DNA of 64,000 nucleotides from NCBI GenBank assembly GCA_030690365.1, contig JAUYGX010000042.1, positions 1 through 64,000 on the forward strand, in the 5' to 3' direction. The translations under genes were made by a program, and so were the position numbers. Positions 36,835 through 44,767 of this stretch are shown here, one piece after another. The notes below the pieces were generated by a model. That model did no database searches, was not told the origin of the DNA, and was given only the letters and a program-made list of their open reading frames with translations. Source of the DNA: Bacteroidales bacterium (GTDB taxonomy: Bacteria > Bacteroidota > Bacteroidia > Bacteroidales > F082). Positions within the stretch are counted from its first letter, which is position 1. Each line of letters opens with the position of its first letter.

Positions 36835-37350
36835 CTAGCAACCACCACTTTCGCCAGATGAGGTATGAGCGGATTGATCCGGATTTTTTTCATACATTAA
36901 AGGATAATTCATTTCCCAATTTTTCCAGCCATCACTCAGGTAATAAACTTTTTTATACCCTAATTTTTTTAATGTGCAGGCAGCCAGTATGCTTCGCTTT
37001 CCTTTTTTGCAATAAATAATAATTTCTTCCTCTTTTTCAGGCATATACAGCATAGCCTCATCCCAAAACGCCTTGTTATCGATCTTAAATTCGAGAACCC
37101 CCCGTGGAATATTTACCGCACCAGGAATATAACCCGCATTGAATTCGGCGGGTTCGCGTGTATCTATTAGCAAAATCATATCGCCATTATCAATTTTGGT
37201 GTGGAGTTGTTCAGCCGTAATTCCCTGGGTTGTTTCTATGGCCTCGGCAACTATTTCGTCCACATTATTATAATTACTTTTCTGTTGACAGGAATAAACA
37301 AGAACCAGTATTCCCATCATGCCAATAAGTTTTATGATTATTTTTTTCAT
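36835..37350 (-). CDS. Rhodanese lipoprotein D with C-terminal Gly-Gly-Cys
   Basis: The product has 171 residues with lipobox VLVYSC and one active rhodanese domain (~42-150: LLIDTREPAEFNAGYIPGAVNI, catalytic loop IIIYCKKGKRS). The tail reads SSGESGGC. It therefore carries both a catalytic and a terminal cysteine, besides the lipidated one. It is the last gene of the octaheme cytochrome operon. Confidence 0.88.
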   Translation of the reverse strand: MKKIIIKLIGMMGILVLVYSCQQKSNYNNVDEIVAEAIETTQGITAEQLHTKIDNGDMILLIDTREPAEFNAGYIPGAVNIPRGVLEFKIDNKAFWDEAMLYMPEKEEEIIIYCKKGKRSILAACTLKKLGYKKVYYLSDGWKNWEMNYPLMYEKNPDQSAHTSSGESGGC

Positions 37351-37378
37351 CTTATTATAGTTTTAAATTGGGCCTGAT

Positions 37379-38140
37379 TTATTTTTTCTGACCTTTTAAT
37401 TTCTTGTTTTTTACTTTGGTTTCTGTTTCATGAAGCGCATTTAGTACAAGTTCTTCAAGTTCCTCATGGCTTTGGCGGGTGCGGCCCACTGGTCGGATTT
37501 TTAACCCTGTCACTTCAACAGCTTCTTCCACAATGTCCTTTACATCCTCATCATCAACTACCTCCCAACCAGTTATCATTGCCTTAAGGTTTGAAGTTAA
37601 AGTATGACCGGTGGTGATGAGATACAGGTGAATGATGAGGAAGGTTAGTAGTAAATAGGCCCCCATGGTATGAATGATGGCCACTGTTTCCAGGCTTTCG
37701 ATTTCAAACTCCAGGATTGGATAATTGAAATACATATACATCAGCCCTGTAATCACCATGGTAGGTATGATCACAATTTTGAGGGCAAAGTAGGTAATCC
37801 TTTGTAATGGATTTAGTTTGCTAAGGGTTCTTTTTTTTACAGGATGGGGTGCATGAGCGAATATTCCCACCAGGTAATAATCCAGTTGAGCCTTCATGTT
37901 TTTTGCTGTGGGAAGGTATTGTTTCCACTCATCGGTTGTAACATGCCAAAAAATGGCAAAAACAATTAGGACGAGGAAAGCCCATGCCGATATATTGTGA
38001 ATGGCCACGGCTTGACTGTATTCAAAAAAATGAGTTGTTCCATGAATGTCGAATCCTGTGATTAACAGAGCAAATATTAGTAATGATTGCCCCCAATGCC
38101 AGAAACGTTCGAATTTTTTATATAGATATACTTTTTTCAT
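37379..38140 (-). CDS. Cytochrome b subunit (cytochrome b561/HydC-like)
   Basis: The product has 253 residues with four membrane helices and histidines suited to two hemes b: RFWHWGQ, AIHNISAW, IFWHVTTD, IIHTMGAY and FLIIHLYLITTGH. A charged cytosolic tail of ~55 residues follows. It would pass electrons from menaquinol to the octaheme cytochrome encoded just upstream. ATG 38140 (MKKVYLYKKF) is chosen because an upstream start at 38203 would overlap the octaheme gene by 53 bases. Confidence 0.85.
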   Translation of the reverse strand: MKKVYLYKKFERFWHWGQSLLIFALLITGFDIHGTTHFFEYSQAVAIHNISAWAFLVLIVFAIFWHVTTDEWKQYLPTAKNMKAQLDYYLVGIFAHAPHPVKKRTLSKLNPLQRITYFALKIVIIPTMVITGLMYMYFNYPILEFEIESLETVAIIHTMGAYLLLTFLIIHLYLITTGHTLTSNLKAMITGWEVVDDEDVKDIVEEAVEVTGLKIRPVGRTRQSHEELEELVLNALHETETKVKNKKLKGQKK

Positions 38141-38150
38141 TGGTGATTTA

Positions 38151-39749
38151 TTAAGGGTTATCGATTTTGCATTTTCCTCCAAAAACAATCCTGCAAAAGG
38201 CATGGAAAGCTATACCAATAATCGAGACCAGGATAAATGAAACTCCTGCGGTTTCCACAATGGGATTGAAGTCGCGACCTGGAAGGTAAAAGTCGTTCAG
38301 CGAAGCCAGTCGGCTATTTGGGCGCGAGTGGCAATCAATGCATTTTAGTGATTCGTTTGCCGGAGAAACCTGATGGTTTAAAGGCCAATACATTTCTGTT
38401 TCAACAAATCCATATTCTCCACTATAGGGCATACCGCACGCTGCCATACCTAATTCTGCAGCCTTATTCCAATCAAAATCTGTCCAATAAGCTCCCTTCC
38501 CACTTTCTTTATCCCAAAGTTTAGGTTGTATTAAAGTCATATTTACTGTGTCGTAGATTTGTTTTCCCCGATGTACTTTAACCGGCCATATTTTTGCCGG
38601 AGCATGGCTTTTTTGATGGGTACCTTTATCGTTGTACGATCCATACAATGTATTCATCTGTACTGGAATTGTTGTAATTTTATCAGTAATTAACTGGTGA
38701 TTGGCGATACCGTTAAACCAGAAATACTCTGGAATTACATGGTCATTATAAACGAAATTCCCCTTTATTGATAGATAATTGTGGTTGCCATCAGCATCAT
38801 TTTCATGCATGGGGTTTCCATGTTCGTCTAACCGTCCGGCGGTTGACCAATCCCAAATCATTTTGGTGCCATTGGCTTTGGCATATTCTGGTATGTGGCA
38901 GGTTTGGCAAGCCACCCTTAATCCATGTTCATTCAGAATAGTGCTTTGATGAGGTTTATCGGTATGACATTGTTCGCATGTGGTTCTGTTTTTATTTTCT
39001 GAGGAGAGTGCATACACTTTTCCCGGGATTTGGTGTTTTTCAGTAATATGGCAATCGACACAACTCATGTTTTCGCCATCGGTCGTCATGTGTACATCTA
39101 CCTCACGCGAGCAATCGAGCATGGCTATATCCAGGTCTCCATGTTTTACGTTGTTGCCCCCGCCTCCTAAAAAATGGCAAACCCCACAATTTTCACGCCC
39201 TGGAGATCCTACATGCTGCGATACATAGTTTAAGTTAACCGATTCGGCAGGATAGCCTGCTCCACCAGGTTTCTTTTTATAGGTACCTGTTTTATCATGG
39301 CAAACCAAACAATCGATGTTGAGAGGATCAGTAAAATCAAATGAGCTGTCAGTCCATCCATATCCAATATGACAGCGGGTACAGGTGGCTTCACTTCCTG
39401 TGATTCCAATACAAAAATTATTGATAATATTAGCCTTTCCAAGCGATACTACTCCTTTTCCTTCAAGCATTTCGCTGCGCCTCCAATGCCAGTGAGATGT
39501 GGCCATAATTTCCTTATCCCGCTCTGTATGACACGACAAACAGGCTGCCGTTGCATCATGGGCACTCGCAAATGGTTGCTGTAAAATCGCGAATTTCGAG
39601 TGGTCAGCAGAAGGATTATTGGTATTACCTGATTTATATACATACTCATTCATCGGGAAAGATCTGATGCTATCCCTATTTGTTCCATTATTGGCAAATA
39701 ACCAATGGGTGGTGCAAAAAAGGGCAACAATTAAGGTCAATTTTTTCAT
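38151..39749 (-). CDS. Octaheme c-type cytochrome, tetrathionate reductase family
   Basis: The product has 532 residues with a signal peptide and eight CxxCH motifs (CLSCH, CTRCH, CLVCH, CGVCH, CVDCH, CEQCH, CQTCH, CIDCH), plus a C-terminal membrane anchor (~500-520). Size, heme number and the partner cytochrome b match the octaheme tetrathionate reductase (OTR) family, which in vitro reduces tetrathionate and also nitrite or hydroxylamine. The physiological substrate is therefore uncertain. The sulfur context favours tetrathionate (inference). ATG 39749 gives the natural signal peptide MKKLTLIVALFC. Confidence 0.9.
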   Translation of the reverse strand: MKKLTLIVALFCTTHWLFANNGTNRDSIRSFPMNEYVYKSGNTNNPSADHSKFAILQQPFASAHDATAACLSCHTERDKEIMATSHWHWRRSEMLEGKGVVSLGKANIINNFCIGITGSEATCTRCHIGYGWTDSSFDFTDPLNIDCLVCHDKTGTYKKKPGGAGYPAESVNLNYVSQHVGSPGRENCGVCHFLGGGGNNVKHGDLDIAMLDCSREVDVHMTTDGENMSCVDCHITEKHQIPGKVYALSSENKNRTTCEQCHTDKPHQSTILNEHGLRVACQTCHIPEYAKANGTKMIWDWSTAGRLDEHGNPMHENDADGNHNYLSIKGNFVYNDHVIPEYFWFNGIANHQLITDKITTIPVQMNTLYGSYNDKGTHQKSHAPAKIWPVKVHRGKQIYDTVNMTLIQPKLWDKESGKGAYWTDFDWNKAAELGMAACGMPYSGEYGFVETEMYWPLNHQVSPANESLKCIDCHSRPNSRLASLNDFYLPGRDFNPIVETAGVSFILVSIIGIAFHAFCRIVFGGKCKIDNP

Positions 39750-39775
39750 GGACTTACAATTATAGATTCCTGGCA

Positions 39776-39805
39776 CAAATGTACTGTGACCACATTTCAC
39801 ACAAA
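39776..39805 (-). promoter_or_regulatory. Promoter of the octaheme cytochrome operon with internal inverted repeat
   Basis: On minus, TTTG (39802-39805) and TACATTTG (39776-39783) are 18 bases apart, a good Bacteroidota promoter. Between them TGTGA (39785-39789) and TCACA (39797-39801) form an inverted repeat with a 7-base spacer, like a CRP site one base too wide. A protein bound there would block the promoter (inference). Confidence 0.55.
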
Positions 39806-39839
39806 GGTTGTTGCATATGATGTTACGCCTCAAAAAACA

Positions 39840-39851
39840 TGATTTGCATCA
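39840..39851. promoter_or_regulatory. FNR-like site TGAT-TTGC-ATCA
   Basis: TGAT-N4-ATCA lies between the divergent octaheme operon and Crp/Fnr gene 4. Its centre is about 45 bases upstream of the start predicted from the TATCTTTG box, near the class II activator distance. The core repeats that at 30960-30971. Confidence 0.45.
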
Positions 39852-39879
39852 GGAATGTATGGTAGCGGATTAATATGTT

Positions 39880-39887
39880 TATCTTTG
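39880..39887 (+). promoter_or_regulatory. -7 box (TATCTTTG) of Crp/Fnr gene 4
   Basis: TATCTTTG ends 1 base before the ATG at 39889. The message would start at or just inside that codon. There is no TTTG at -33. Confidence 0.5.
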
Positions 39888-39888
39888 T

Positions 39889-40608
39889 ATGCAAAATAGT
39901 AAAGTCTTGAGTAACATAGTTGAGCGGATAAAAACCAGTTGTACTGTTTCTAATATTAGTTGCAGTTGCTTCGATCACCTGACCGAAGAACAAAAGGAGC
40001 TCGTGGAGAGAAATCAGGTTTTGGTGGAGTATAAAAAGGGTGAAGTAATTGTAAAACAAGGAACTTTTACCAGTCACATTCTGTATATCTGCGAGGGATT
40101 AGTTAAGGTGTTTTACGAAGAAGGCGATCAGTCACTCATTTTGAGAATTGCCTCACCAAAAAGCCTTATCGGATTGACATCGTTACCGACCAATCAGAAC
40201 ATTTTCCAATATACAGCATCGGCCTATGTTAACACAACCGTTAAACTGATCGACATTAATATTATACGAAAGCTTATTCTGGAGAATGGCAGATTTGCTA
40301 CAGCAATTATCGATGTATTGAGCGAGGTAGCTATGCAGAAAAACGGACGCTTTTTTTGTTTGAATCACCGTCAGGCATTCGGAAAACTGGCAGATATTAT
40401 TCTTTGTTTGGCTGGAAATATATTTAAAACGGATAAGTTTGAATTGTTGCTCAGCAGAAAAGAATTAGCCGAATTATCGGGAATGTCTACAGAAAGCGTT
40501 ATCAGAACGTTAAAAAGTTTTCAGGATGATGGTCTGATTCGAATGAATGGTAAAACTTTTGAAGTGATAGATCCTGAAGGGTTAATGAAGATTTGCCATT
40601 TGGGGTAG
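39889..40608 (+). CDS. Crp/Fnr family transcription regulator 4
   Basis: The product has up to 239 residues and is the closest paralogue of regulator 3 (YKKGEVIVKQGTFTSHILYICEG; helix LSRKELAELSGMSTESVIRTLKSF). Cysteines cluster at the N terminus (TSCTVSNISCSCF), more than in the other three, which could bind a metal or [Fe-S] centre. The first ATG is almost touching the promoter box, so the true start may be later. It is divergent from the octaheme operon. Confidence 0.86.
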   Translation: MQNSKVLSNIVERIKTSCTVSNISCSCFDHLTEEQKELVERNQVLVEYKKGEVIVKQGTFTSHILYICEGLVKVFYEEGDQSLILRIASPKSLIGLTSLPTNQNIFQYTASAYVNTTVKLIDINIIRKLILENGRFATAIIDVLSEVAMQKNGRFFCLNHRQAFGKLADIILCLAGNIFKTDKFELLLSRKELAELSGMSTESVIRTLKSFQDDGLIRMNGKTFEVIDPEGLMKICHLG

Positions 40609-40971
40609 AATAATCTGCAACCTCACAATCTATCCACTCCTTTATAATAAGCCAAATAAATTGCTGTACTACAGAAATAGTACCGCACCTTATTTACTGT
40701 ATTCAAAATTTCTCTTCCTTTCAAGTTAGAAATCCTCGACTCCTGTGGGATTCATTGTAATTAATCAATAATCTTGTTTTCACAGAGATAGCTTCCTGTT
40801 GTTGGTTTGAAATACAATAGACAAGAGGTGTGCGAGGTGGACTTCAGGTCAATGTCTCCGAATTTACAATCCAGCTTCTAAATTAAAATATTTCTTCAAA
40901 AATATATTGGAAAATGAAATTAATAGAACTATTGTTCATTATCTTTGCAGCGAACTATTGATTAATAAAAT
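40609..40971. other. Intergenic region ahead of the DUF134 cluster
   Basis: No gene or strong hairpin is seen in these 363 bases. A -7 box TATCTTTG at 40940-40947 lies 24 bases before the DUF134 ATG and is the likely promoter of the downstream cluster. Confidence 0.5.
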
Positions 40972-41571
40972 ATGAGTCCAAGAATTAAAGTGCTGCGAAA
41001 AGTGCTAAGCCCCCCAATCATCAAAGGTTTCAAACCCTATGGTTTACAAGCAGGTCTGCAGCATCCTGAGCTTGTCAATTTATTATACGAAGAATATGAA
41101 GCCCTGCGCTTAAGCGATTACGACAAACTTAACCATCATCAGGCATCCATTCTGATGGGCGTTTCCAGACCAACCTTTACCAGAATTTACGCTTCGGCAC
41201 TTCAAAAAGTGGCCAAAGCAATGGTTGAGGGGAGACAAATTTCAATTGAAGGAGGCAAGGTTTACTTCGACAGCGACTGGTATCAATGCAGTAATTGTAA
41301 TTGCTATTTCAACAATCCACAAAAAGATCAGGTGATTGAAAACTGCCCGCTGTGTGGCCATCATCAGATTATTCGGTTTGATTTTGTGAATGAATCAGAG
41401 GATGACCACCTAACGAATTGCGAAGACTTTTGTGTATGTCCCGGCTGTGGGTTTGAGAAGAAGCATCGGTTCGGAGATCCCTGCAATCAGCAAACATGTC
41501 CGGAATGCAACCATCTTATGATACGTAAAAAGAGTACAGACCCCAAAAAACAGAAAAACAAAAAACCATGA
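40972..41571 (+). CDS. DUF134 helix-turn-helix protein with zinc-ribbon tail
   Basis: The product has 199 residues. Residues 1-95 are a DUF134 domain with a sigma-70 region 4-like helix-turn-helix (EYEALRLSDYDKLNHHQAS, MGVSRPTFTRI). The C-terminal half carries three CxxC pairs and further cysteines (CSNCNCYF, CPLCGHHQI, CPGCGFEKK, CPECNH), predicting zinc binding. It probably regulates the cluster it begins. Its last codons overlap the next gene (ATGA). Confidence 0.85.
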   Translation: MSPRIKVLRKVLSPPIIKGFKPYGLQAGLQHPELVNLLYEEYEALRLSDYDKLNHHQASILMGVSRPTFTRIYASALQKVAKAMVEGRQISIEGGKVYFDSDWYQCSNCNCYFNNPQKDQVIENCPLCGHHQIIRFDFVNESEDDHLTNCEDFCVCPGCGFEKKHRFGDPCNQQTCPECNHLMIRKKSTDPKKQKNKKP

Positions 41572-41885
41572 AAATAGCCATTGCTTCAAACGGAAATACC
41601 CTGGAATCGACCTTAGACTTAAGTTTTGGGCGTTGTGCCTACTTTGTAATTTATGATAGTGAAAGCAAAGCGATGGAGTTTATTCCCAATCCCAACAGAG
41701 ATTTGGAAGAAGGAGCAGGTCCCGCTTCGGTGAACATCATTGCATCACGAAATACCAACAAAATTATATCAAGTGAGTTTGGTGTAAAAATCAAACCCCT
41801 GCTCGATAGCCTGAAAATCCAAATGATTGTACTTAAACAACCTACGAAAACGATTCAGCAAATCATCGATATGTTAAATCACTAA
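41568..41885 (+). CDS. NifX/NafY-like (dinitrogenase cofactor family) protein 1
   Basis: The product has 105 residues and begins MKIAIASNGNTLESTLDLSFGRCAYFVIYD, the family N terminus (split here by normal reading). It ends near a short alpha/beta ribonuclease-H-like fold. Relatives bind FeMo-co precursors or the Mo-Cu-S cluster of orange protein. It overlaps DUF134 by 4 bases. Confidence 0.85.
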   Translation: MKIAIASNGNTLESTLDLSFGRCAYFVIYDSESKAMEFIPNPNRDLEEGAGPASVNIIASRNTNKIISSEFGVKIKPLLDSLKIQMIVLKQPTKTIQQIIDMLNH

Positions 41886-41895
41886 TAATAAAGCC

Positions 41896-42078
41896 ATGCC
41901 AAAACTTGATAGAACAGGTCCTGAAGGAGAAGGTTCTCAAACAGGACGTAAATTGGGAAAATGCAGCAATGCAACTGACAAAGAAAAACTGGAAAAACTC
42001 GGCAAGGGAATGGGGAAAAAACGAAATTCTTTGGGAGAGTTTGGAGAAGGTAAACGCCTTAAAAGCGGATTAAAATAA
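41896..42078 (+). CDS. DUF5320 family small protein
   Basis: The product has 60 residues, Gly/Lys rich, and begins MPKLDRTGPEGEGSQTGRKL, the DUF5320 pattern (DRTGPxGxG..TGR). Genes of this kind usually accompany NifX-like and MinD-like genes in anaerobes. Function is unknown. Confidence 0.8.
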   Translation: MPKLDRTGPEGEGSQTGRKLGKCSNATDKEKLEKLGKGMGKKRNSLGEFGEGKRLKSGLK

Positions 42079-42109
42079 TTTTTGAAATAAGGTTATTTAA
42101 AATAAATCA

Positions 42110-42484
42110 ATGAAAAAAAGAATCGCAATACCAATGGCAGGGAACATGCTATCAGAACATTTTGGCCATTGCCAGCAATTTGCCTATGTTGATGTTGAAA
42201 ACAACATCATTACAAACATCGTTATGATGGATCCCCCAGAACATCAACCCGGAACTTATCCCCGTTGGGTGGCTGACCATGGCGCAACCGACGTAATTGC
42301 CGGAGGAATGGGCCCCATGGCCGTAAACCTGTTCAACGAAGCAGGGGTAAATGTTTTTGTAGGTGCACCCTTGGATACACCTACCAATCTGGTCAATAAT
42401 TTTCTGGCAGATAAGCTTAGCCTTAGCGCCAATTATTGTGACCACCATGGCGACCACGAACATGCTCATGACAATTGCCACTAA
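42110..42484 (+). CDS. NifX/NafY-like protein 2 with histidine-rich tail
   Basis: The product has 124 residues. Family features are IAIPMAGNMLSEHFGHCQQF and DVIAGGMGPMAVNLFNEAGV. The C terminus is histidine rich (CDHHGDHEHAHDNCH), suggesting metal binding. It is one of three paralogues in this cluster. Confidence 0.88.
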   Translation: MKKRIAIPMAGNMLSEHFGHCQQFAYVDVENNIITNIVMMDPPEHQPGTYPRWVADHGATDVIAGGMGPMAVNLFNEAGVNVFVGAPLDTPTNLVNNFLADKLSLSANYCDHHGDHEHAHDNCH

Positions 42485-42553
42485 TAAAAGGTGAAAATTG
42501 ATTCCGAATACGGTGATAATGAGAAAATTCGATCGAAAAAACCAGACTTAATT

Positions 42554-43438
42554 ATGACTAACCACAGTCCTGTTAGGATTGCGATCGCAAGTGGCAAAGG
42601 AGGAACCGGAAAAACTACCCTGGCTACCAATCTGGCAGCATATATTGCCGAACAGGAAGAAGTTGTATTGGTTGACCTGGATGTTGAAGAACCGAATTCA
42701 GGCCTGTTTTTCAAAGGTGACCTGATTCATGAGGAGTCGAATGTTAAAATGACCCCTCAATGGGATGAACCAAAATGTACCTTCTGTGGCCTGTGTCAGA
42801 AAGTGTGCAATTTTCATGCAGTTCTCCAACTTGGTCCAACAATCCTTGTTTTTCCCGAATTATGTCATAGCTGTTATGCATGTTCTGAGTTGTGCCCTAC
42901 CGATGCATTGCCAATGATTTCAAAGAGAACCGGAAAACTCAGTGATTTAAGGATAAATAACCTTCATTTTGTCGAAAGTCGGTTGGATGTAGGAGAAGAA
43001 CAGGCAGTACCTACGATTTCAAAAACAAAGCAATACAGCAATGAAAATTATACTCATCTAAGAATCGAAATTGACGACTGCCCGCCAGGCATTTCCTGCC
43101 CGGTAATTGAAGCAACCAAAAATGCCCATTTTGTAATTTTAATAACCGAACCTACCCCTTTTGGTCTGCACGATTTAACCCTGGCTGTAGAAACCATGCG
43201 CGCACTTAAAAAACCAATGGGTGTGGTGGTTAACCGCTATGGAATAGGTAATGAGGCAGTAATTGACTATTGCCAAAAAGAAAATATCACCATTCTGGCA
43301 AAAATTCCCAACAGCCGCAGAATAGCCGAGCTCTATTCATCAGGGAAGTTAATCTACCAGGAAATCCCGGAGGTAAAAGAATTATTAAGCACCATTCTTG
43401 ACTACTGTTTGAAAGTATCGAAAGGAGGCATTGCATGA
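42554..43438 (+). CDS. MinD/Mrp-type ATPase with inserted 2x[4Fe-4S] ferredoxin domain, 1
   Basis: The product has 294 residues. The deviant Walker A motif is SGKGGTGKTTLATNLA. A ferredoxin insert at ~70-115 has CTFCGLCQKVC and CHSCYACSELC, and the later segment is DCPPGISCPVIEATKNA. The architecture equals the ORP3/ORP4-type ATPases of sulfate reducers. ATG 42554 is preferred over a GTG at 42491 because homologous proteins begin just before the P-loop. It overlaps the next ATPase gene by 4 bases. Confidence 0.9.
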   Translation: MTNHSPVRIAIASGKGGTGKTTLATNLAAYIAEQEEVVLVDLDVEEPNSGLFFKGDLIHEESNVKMTPQWDEPKCTFCGLCQKVCNFHAVLQLGPTILVFPELCHSCYACSELCPTDALPMISKRTGKLSDLRINNLHFVESRLDVGEEQAVPTISKTKQYSNENYTHLRIEIDDCPPGISCPVIEATKNAHFVILITEPTPFGLHDLTLAVETMRALKKPMGVVVNRYGIGNEAVIDYCQKENITILAKIPNSRRIAELYSSGKLIYQEIPEVKELLSTILDYCLKVSKGGIA

Positions 43439-44313
43439 AAGAAATAGTTATTATCTCAGGAAAAGGAGGAACAGGAAAAACATCTATTACGGCTTCATTT
43501 GCCGTTCTGGGGGGAAACAATGTCGTGGTTGCCGATTGCGATGTGGATGCTGCTGACATGCACTTGCTTATGCAACCTGATTTTGATTTTTCAGAAGATT
43601 TCTACAGTGGCGAACTGGCAACCATTGATAATAACATTTGCATTCGTTGCAACAAATGTGCACAGGTATGCCGCTTTGGTGCGATAGCAATTAGAAACAT
43701 GCAATACGTAATTGATGCTTTAAGTTGCGAGGGTTGCGGCTATTGCGCCCGTGTATGTCCCACAAAGGCCATTACCAACAAAAACCGTCTGGCTGGAAAG
43801 TGGTATATCTCGAACATAAAAACCGGAAGTATCATGGTACATGCCCGGTTGGGGATTGGTGCCGACAATTCGGGCAAACTGGTAGCCAAGGTAAAAAACG
43901 AAGCCAGGGATATCGCATTTGAAGAACGGAAAGACATTATTCTGGTTGATGGCTCTCCGGGAGTAGGCTGTCCGGTAGTCTCATCACTATCGGGGGCCAA
44001 CTTTGTTGTATTGGTTACAGAACCCTCTGTTTCGGGTCTCCACGACTTAAAACGCGTTTACGAACTCGTGAAAAAATTCAACATAAAAGCCGCTTGCATT
44101 ATCAACAAATCGGATGTTAATCCAAAAAAACGGGATGAAATTGTTGGGTTTTTAGCAGAAGAAAACATCGTTCATCTGGCTGATTTGCCGTATGATGAAA
44201 ACTTCACCAGGGCCATGACACAAGGACAAACCATTGTAGAATATGATCAGAACAGGATAAAACCCCTGCTGACTGCAAGCTGGGAAAGAATAAAACAATT
44301 GGTAATTACTTAA
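43435..44313 (+). CDS. MinD/Mrp-type ATPase with inserted 2x[4Fe-4S] ferredoxin domain, 2
   Basis: The product has 292 residues. The P-loop is SGKGGTGKTSITASFA, the ferredoxin insert is CIRCNKCAQVC and CEGCGYCARVC, and the switch-like segment is VDGSPGVGCPVVSSLSGA. It is probably a heterodimer partner of the preceding gene product, as the two are co-translated (ATGA overlap). The role is ATP-driven assembly or transfer of a metal-sulfur cofactor (inference from the family). Confidence 0.9.
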   Translation: MKEIVIISGKGGTGKTSITASFAVLGGNNVVVADCDVDAADMHLLMQPDFDFSEDFYSGELATIDNNICIRCNKCAQVCRFGAIAIRNMQYVIDALSCEGCGYCARVCPTKAITNKNRLAGKWYISNIKTGSIMVHARLGIGADNSGKLVAKVKNEARDIAFEERKDIILVDGSPGVGCPVVSSLSGANFVVLVTEPSVSGLHDLKRVYELVKKFNIKAACIINKSDVNPKKRDEIVGFLAEENIVHLADLPYDENFTRAMTQGQTIVEYDQNRIKPLLTASWERIKQLVIT

Positions 44314-44324
44314 AATCACTATAG

Positions 44325-44663
44325 ATGAAATTAGCATTTACAGCTAAAGGCACAGAATGGGATTCGATGATGGATCCACGGTTTGGAAGAACACAGTTTA
44401 TCGTTATTTACGATGATCATAATCAAATACTTACCTCATTTAACAACAGTGCTGTGGAGCATGAGGCCCACGGCGCAGGAACTGCAACGGCACAAAAAAT
44501 ATTTGAACTAAGCCCCGATGTTTTGATAACAGGAAATGGGCCGGGTAGTCATGCAGTTCAGGCACTCAAACAGATCAACATGCGGATTTTTACTGAAGCC
44601 CACAATATGACAATTAAACAAGCCTTTGAAAAGTATAAAAACGGGGAGCTTAACGAAATCTAA
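44325..44663 (+). CDS. NifX/NafY-like protein 3
   Basis: The product has 112 residues, with MKLAFTAKGTEWDSMMDPRF followed by GRTQFIVIYDD, and the typical middle VLITGNGPGSHAVQALKQI. It is the third paralogue and the last gene of the cluster, 11 bases after the second ATPase gene. It is nearest to the single-domain orange-protein type. Confidence 0.88.
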   Translation: MKLAFTAKGTEWDSMMDPRFGRTQFIVIYDDHNQILTSFNNSAVEHEAHGAGTATAQKIFELSPDVLITGNGPGSHAVQALKQINMRIFTEAHNMTIKQAFEKYKNGELNEI

Positions 44664-44767
44664 CAGCCATAACTGTTCTGAAAACGAATCGTTTGAAACA
44701 AAAAGGTAATTAAAACAACGAAATAAAACCCCGAAAGGGAATCAAATTATAACCAAAAACTATTAAA

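Noticed and set aside
41568-44663. Nitrogen fixation cluster
   Set aside because: NifX-like proteins alone do not show nitrogenase; nifHDK, nifB with radical SAM domain and nifE/N are absent from the window.
44664-44767. Possible SAM-type riboswitch upstream of the gamma-lyase gene
   Set aside because: The 104 bases are A-rich with only a tiny CCCCGAAAGGG hairpin; no riboswitch core is recognisable.
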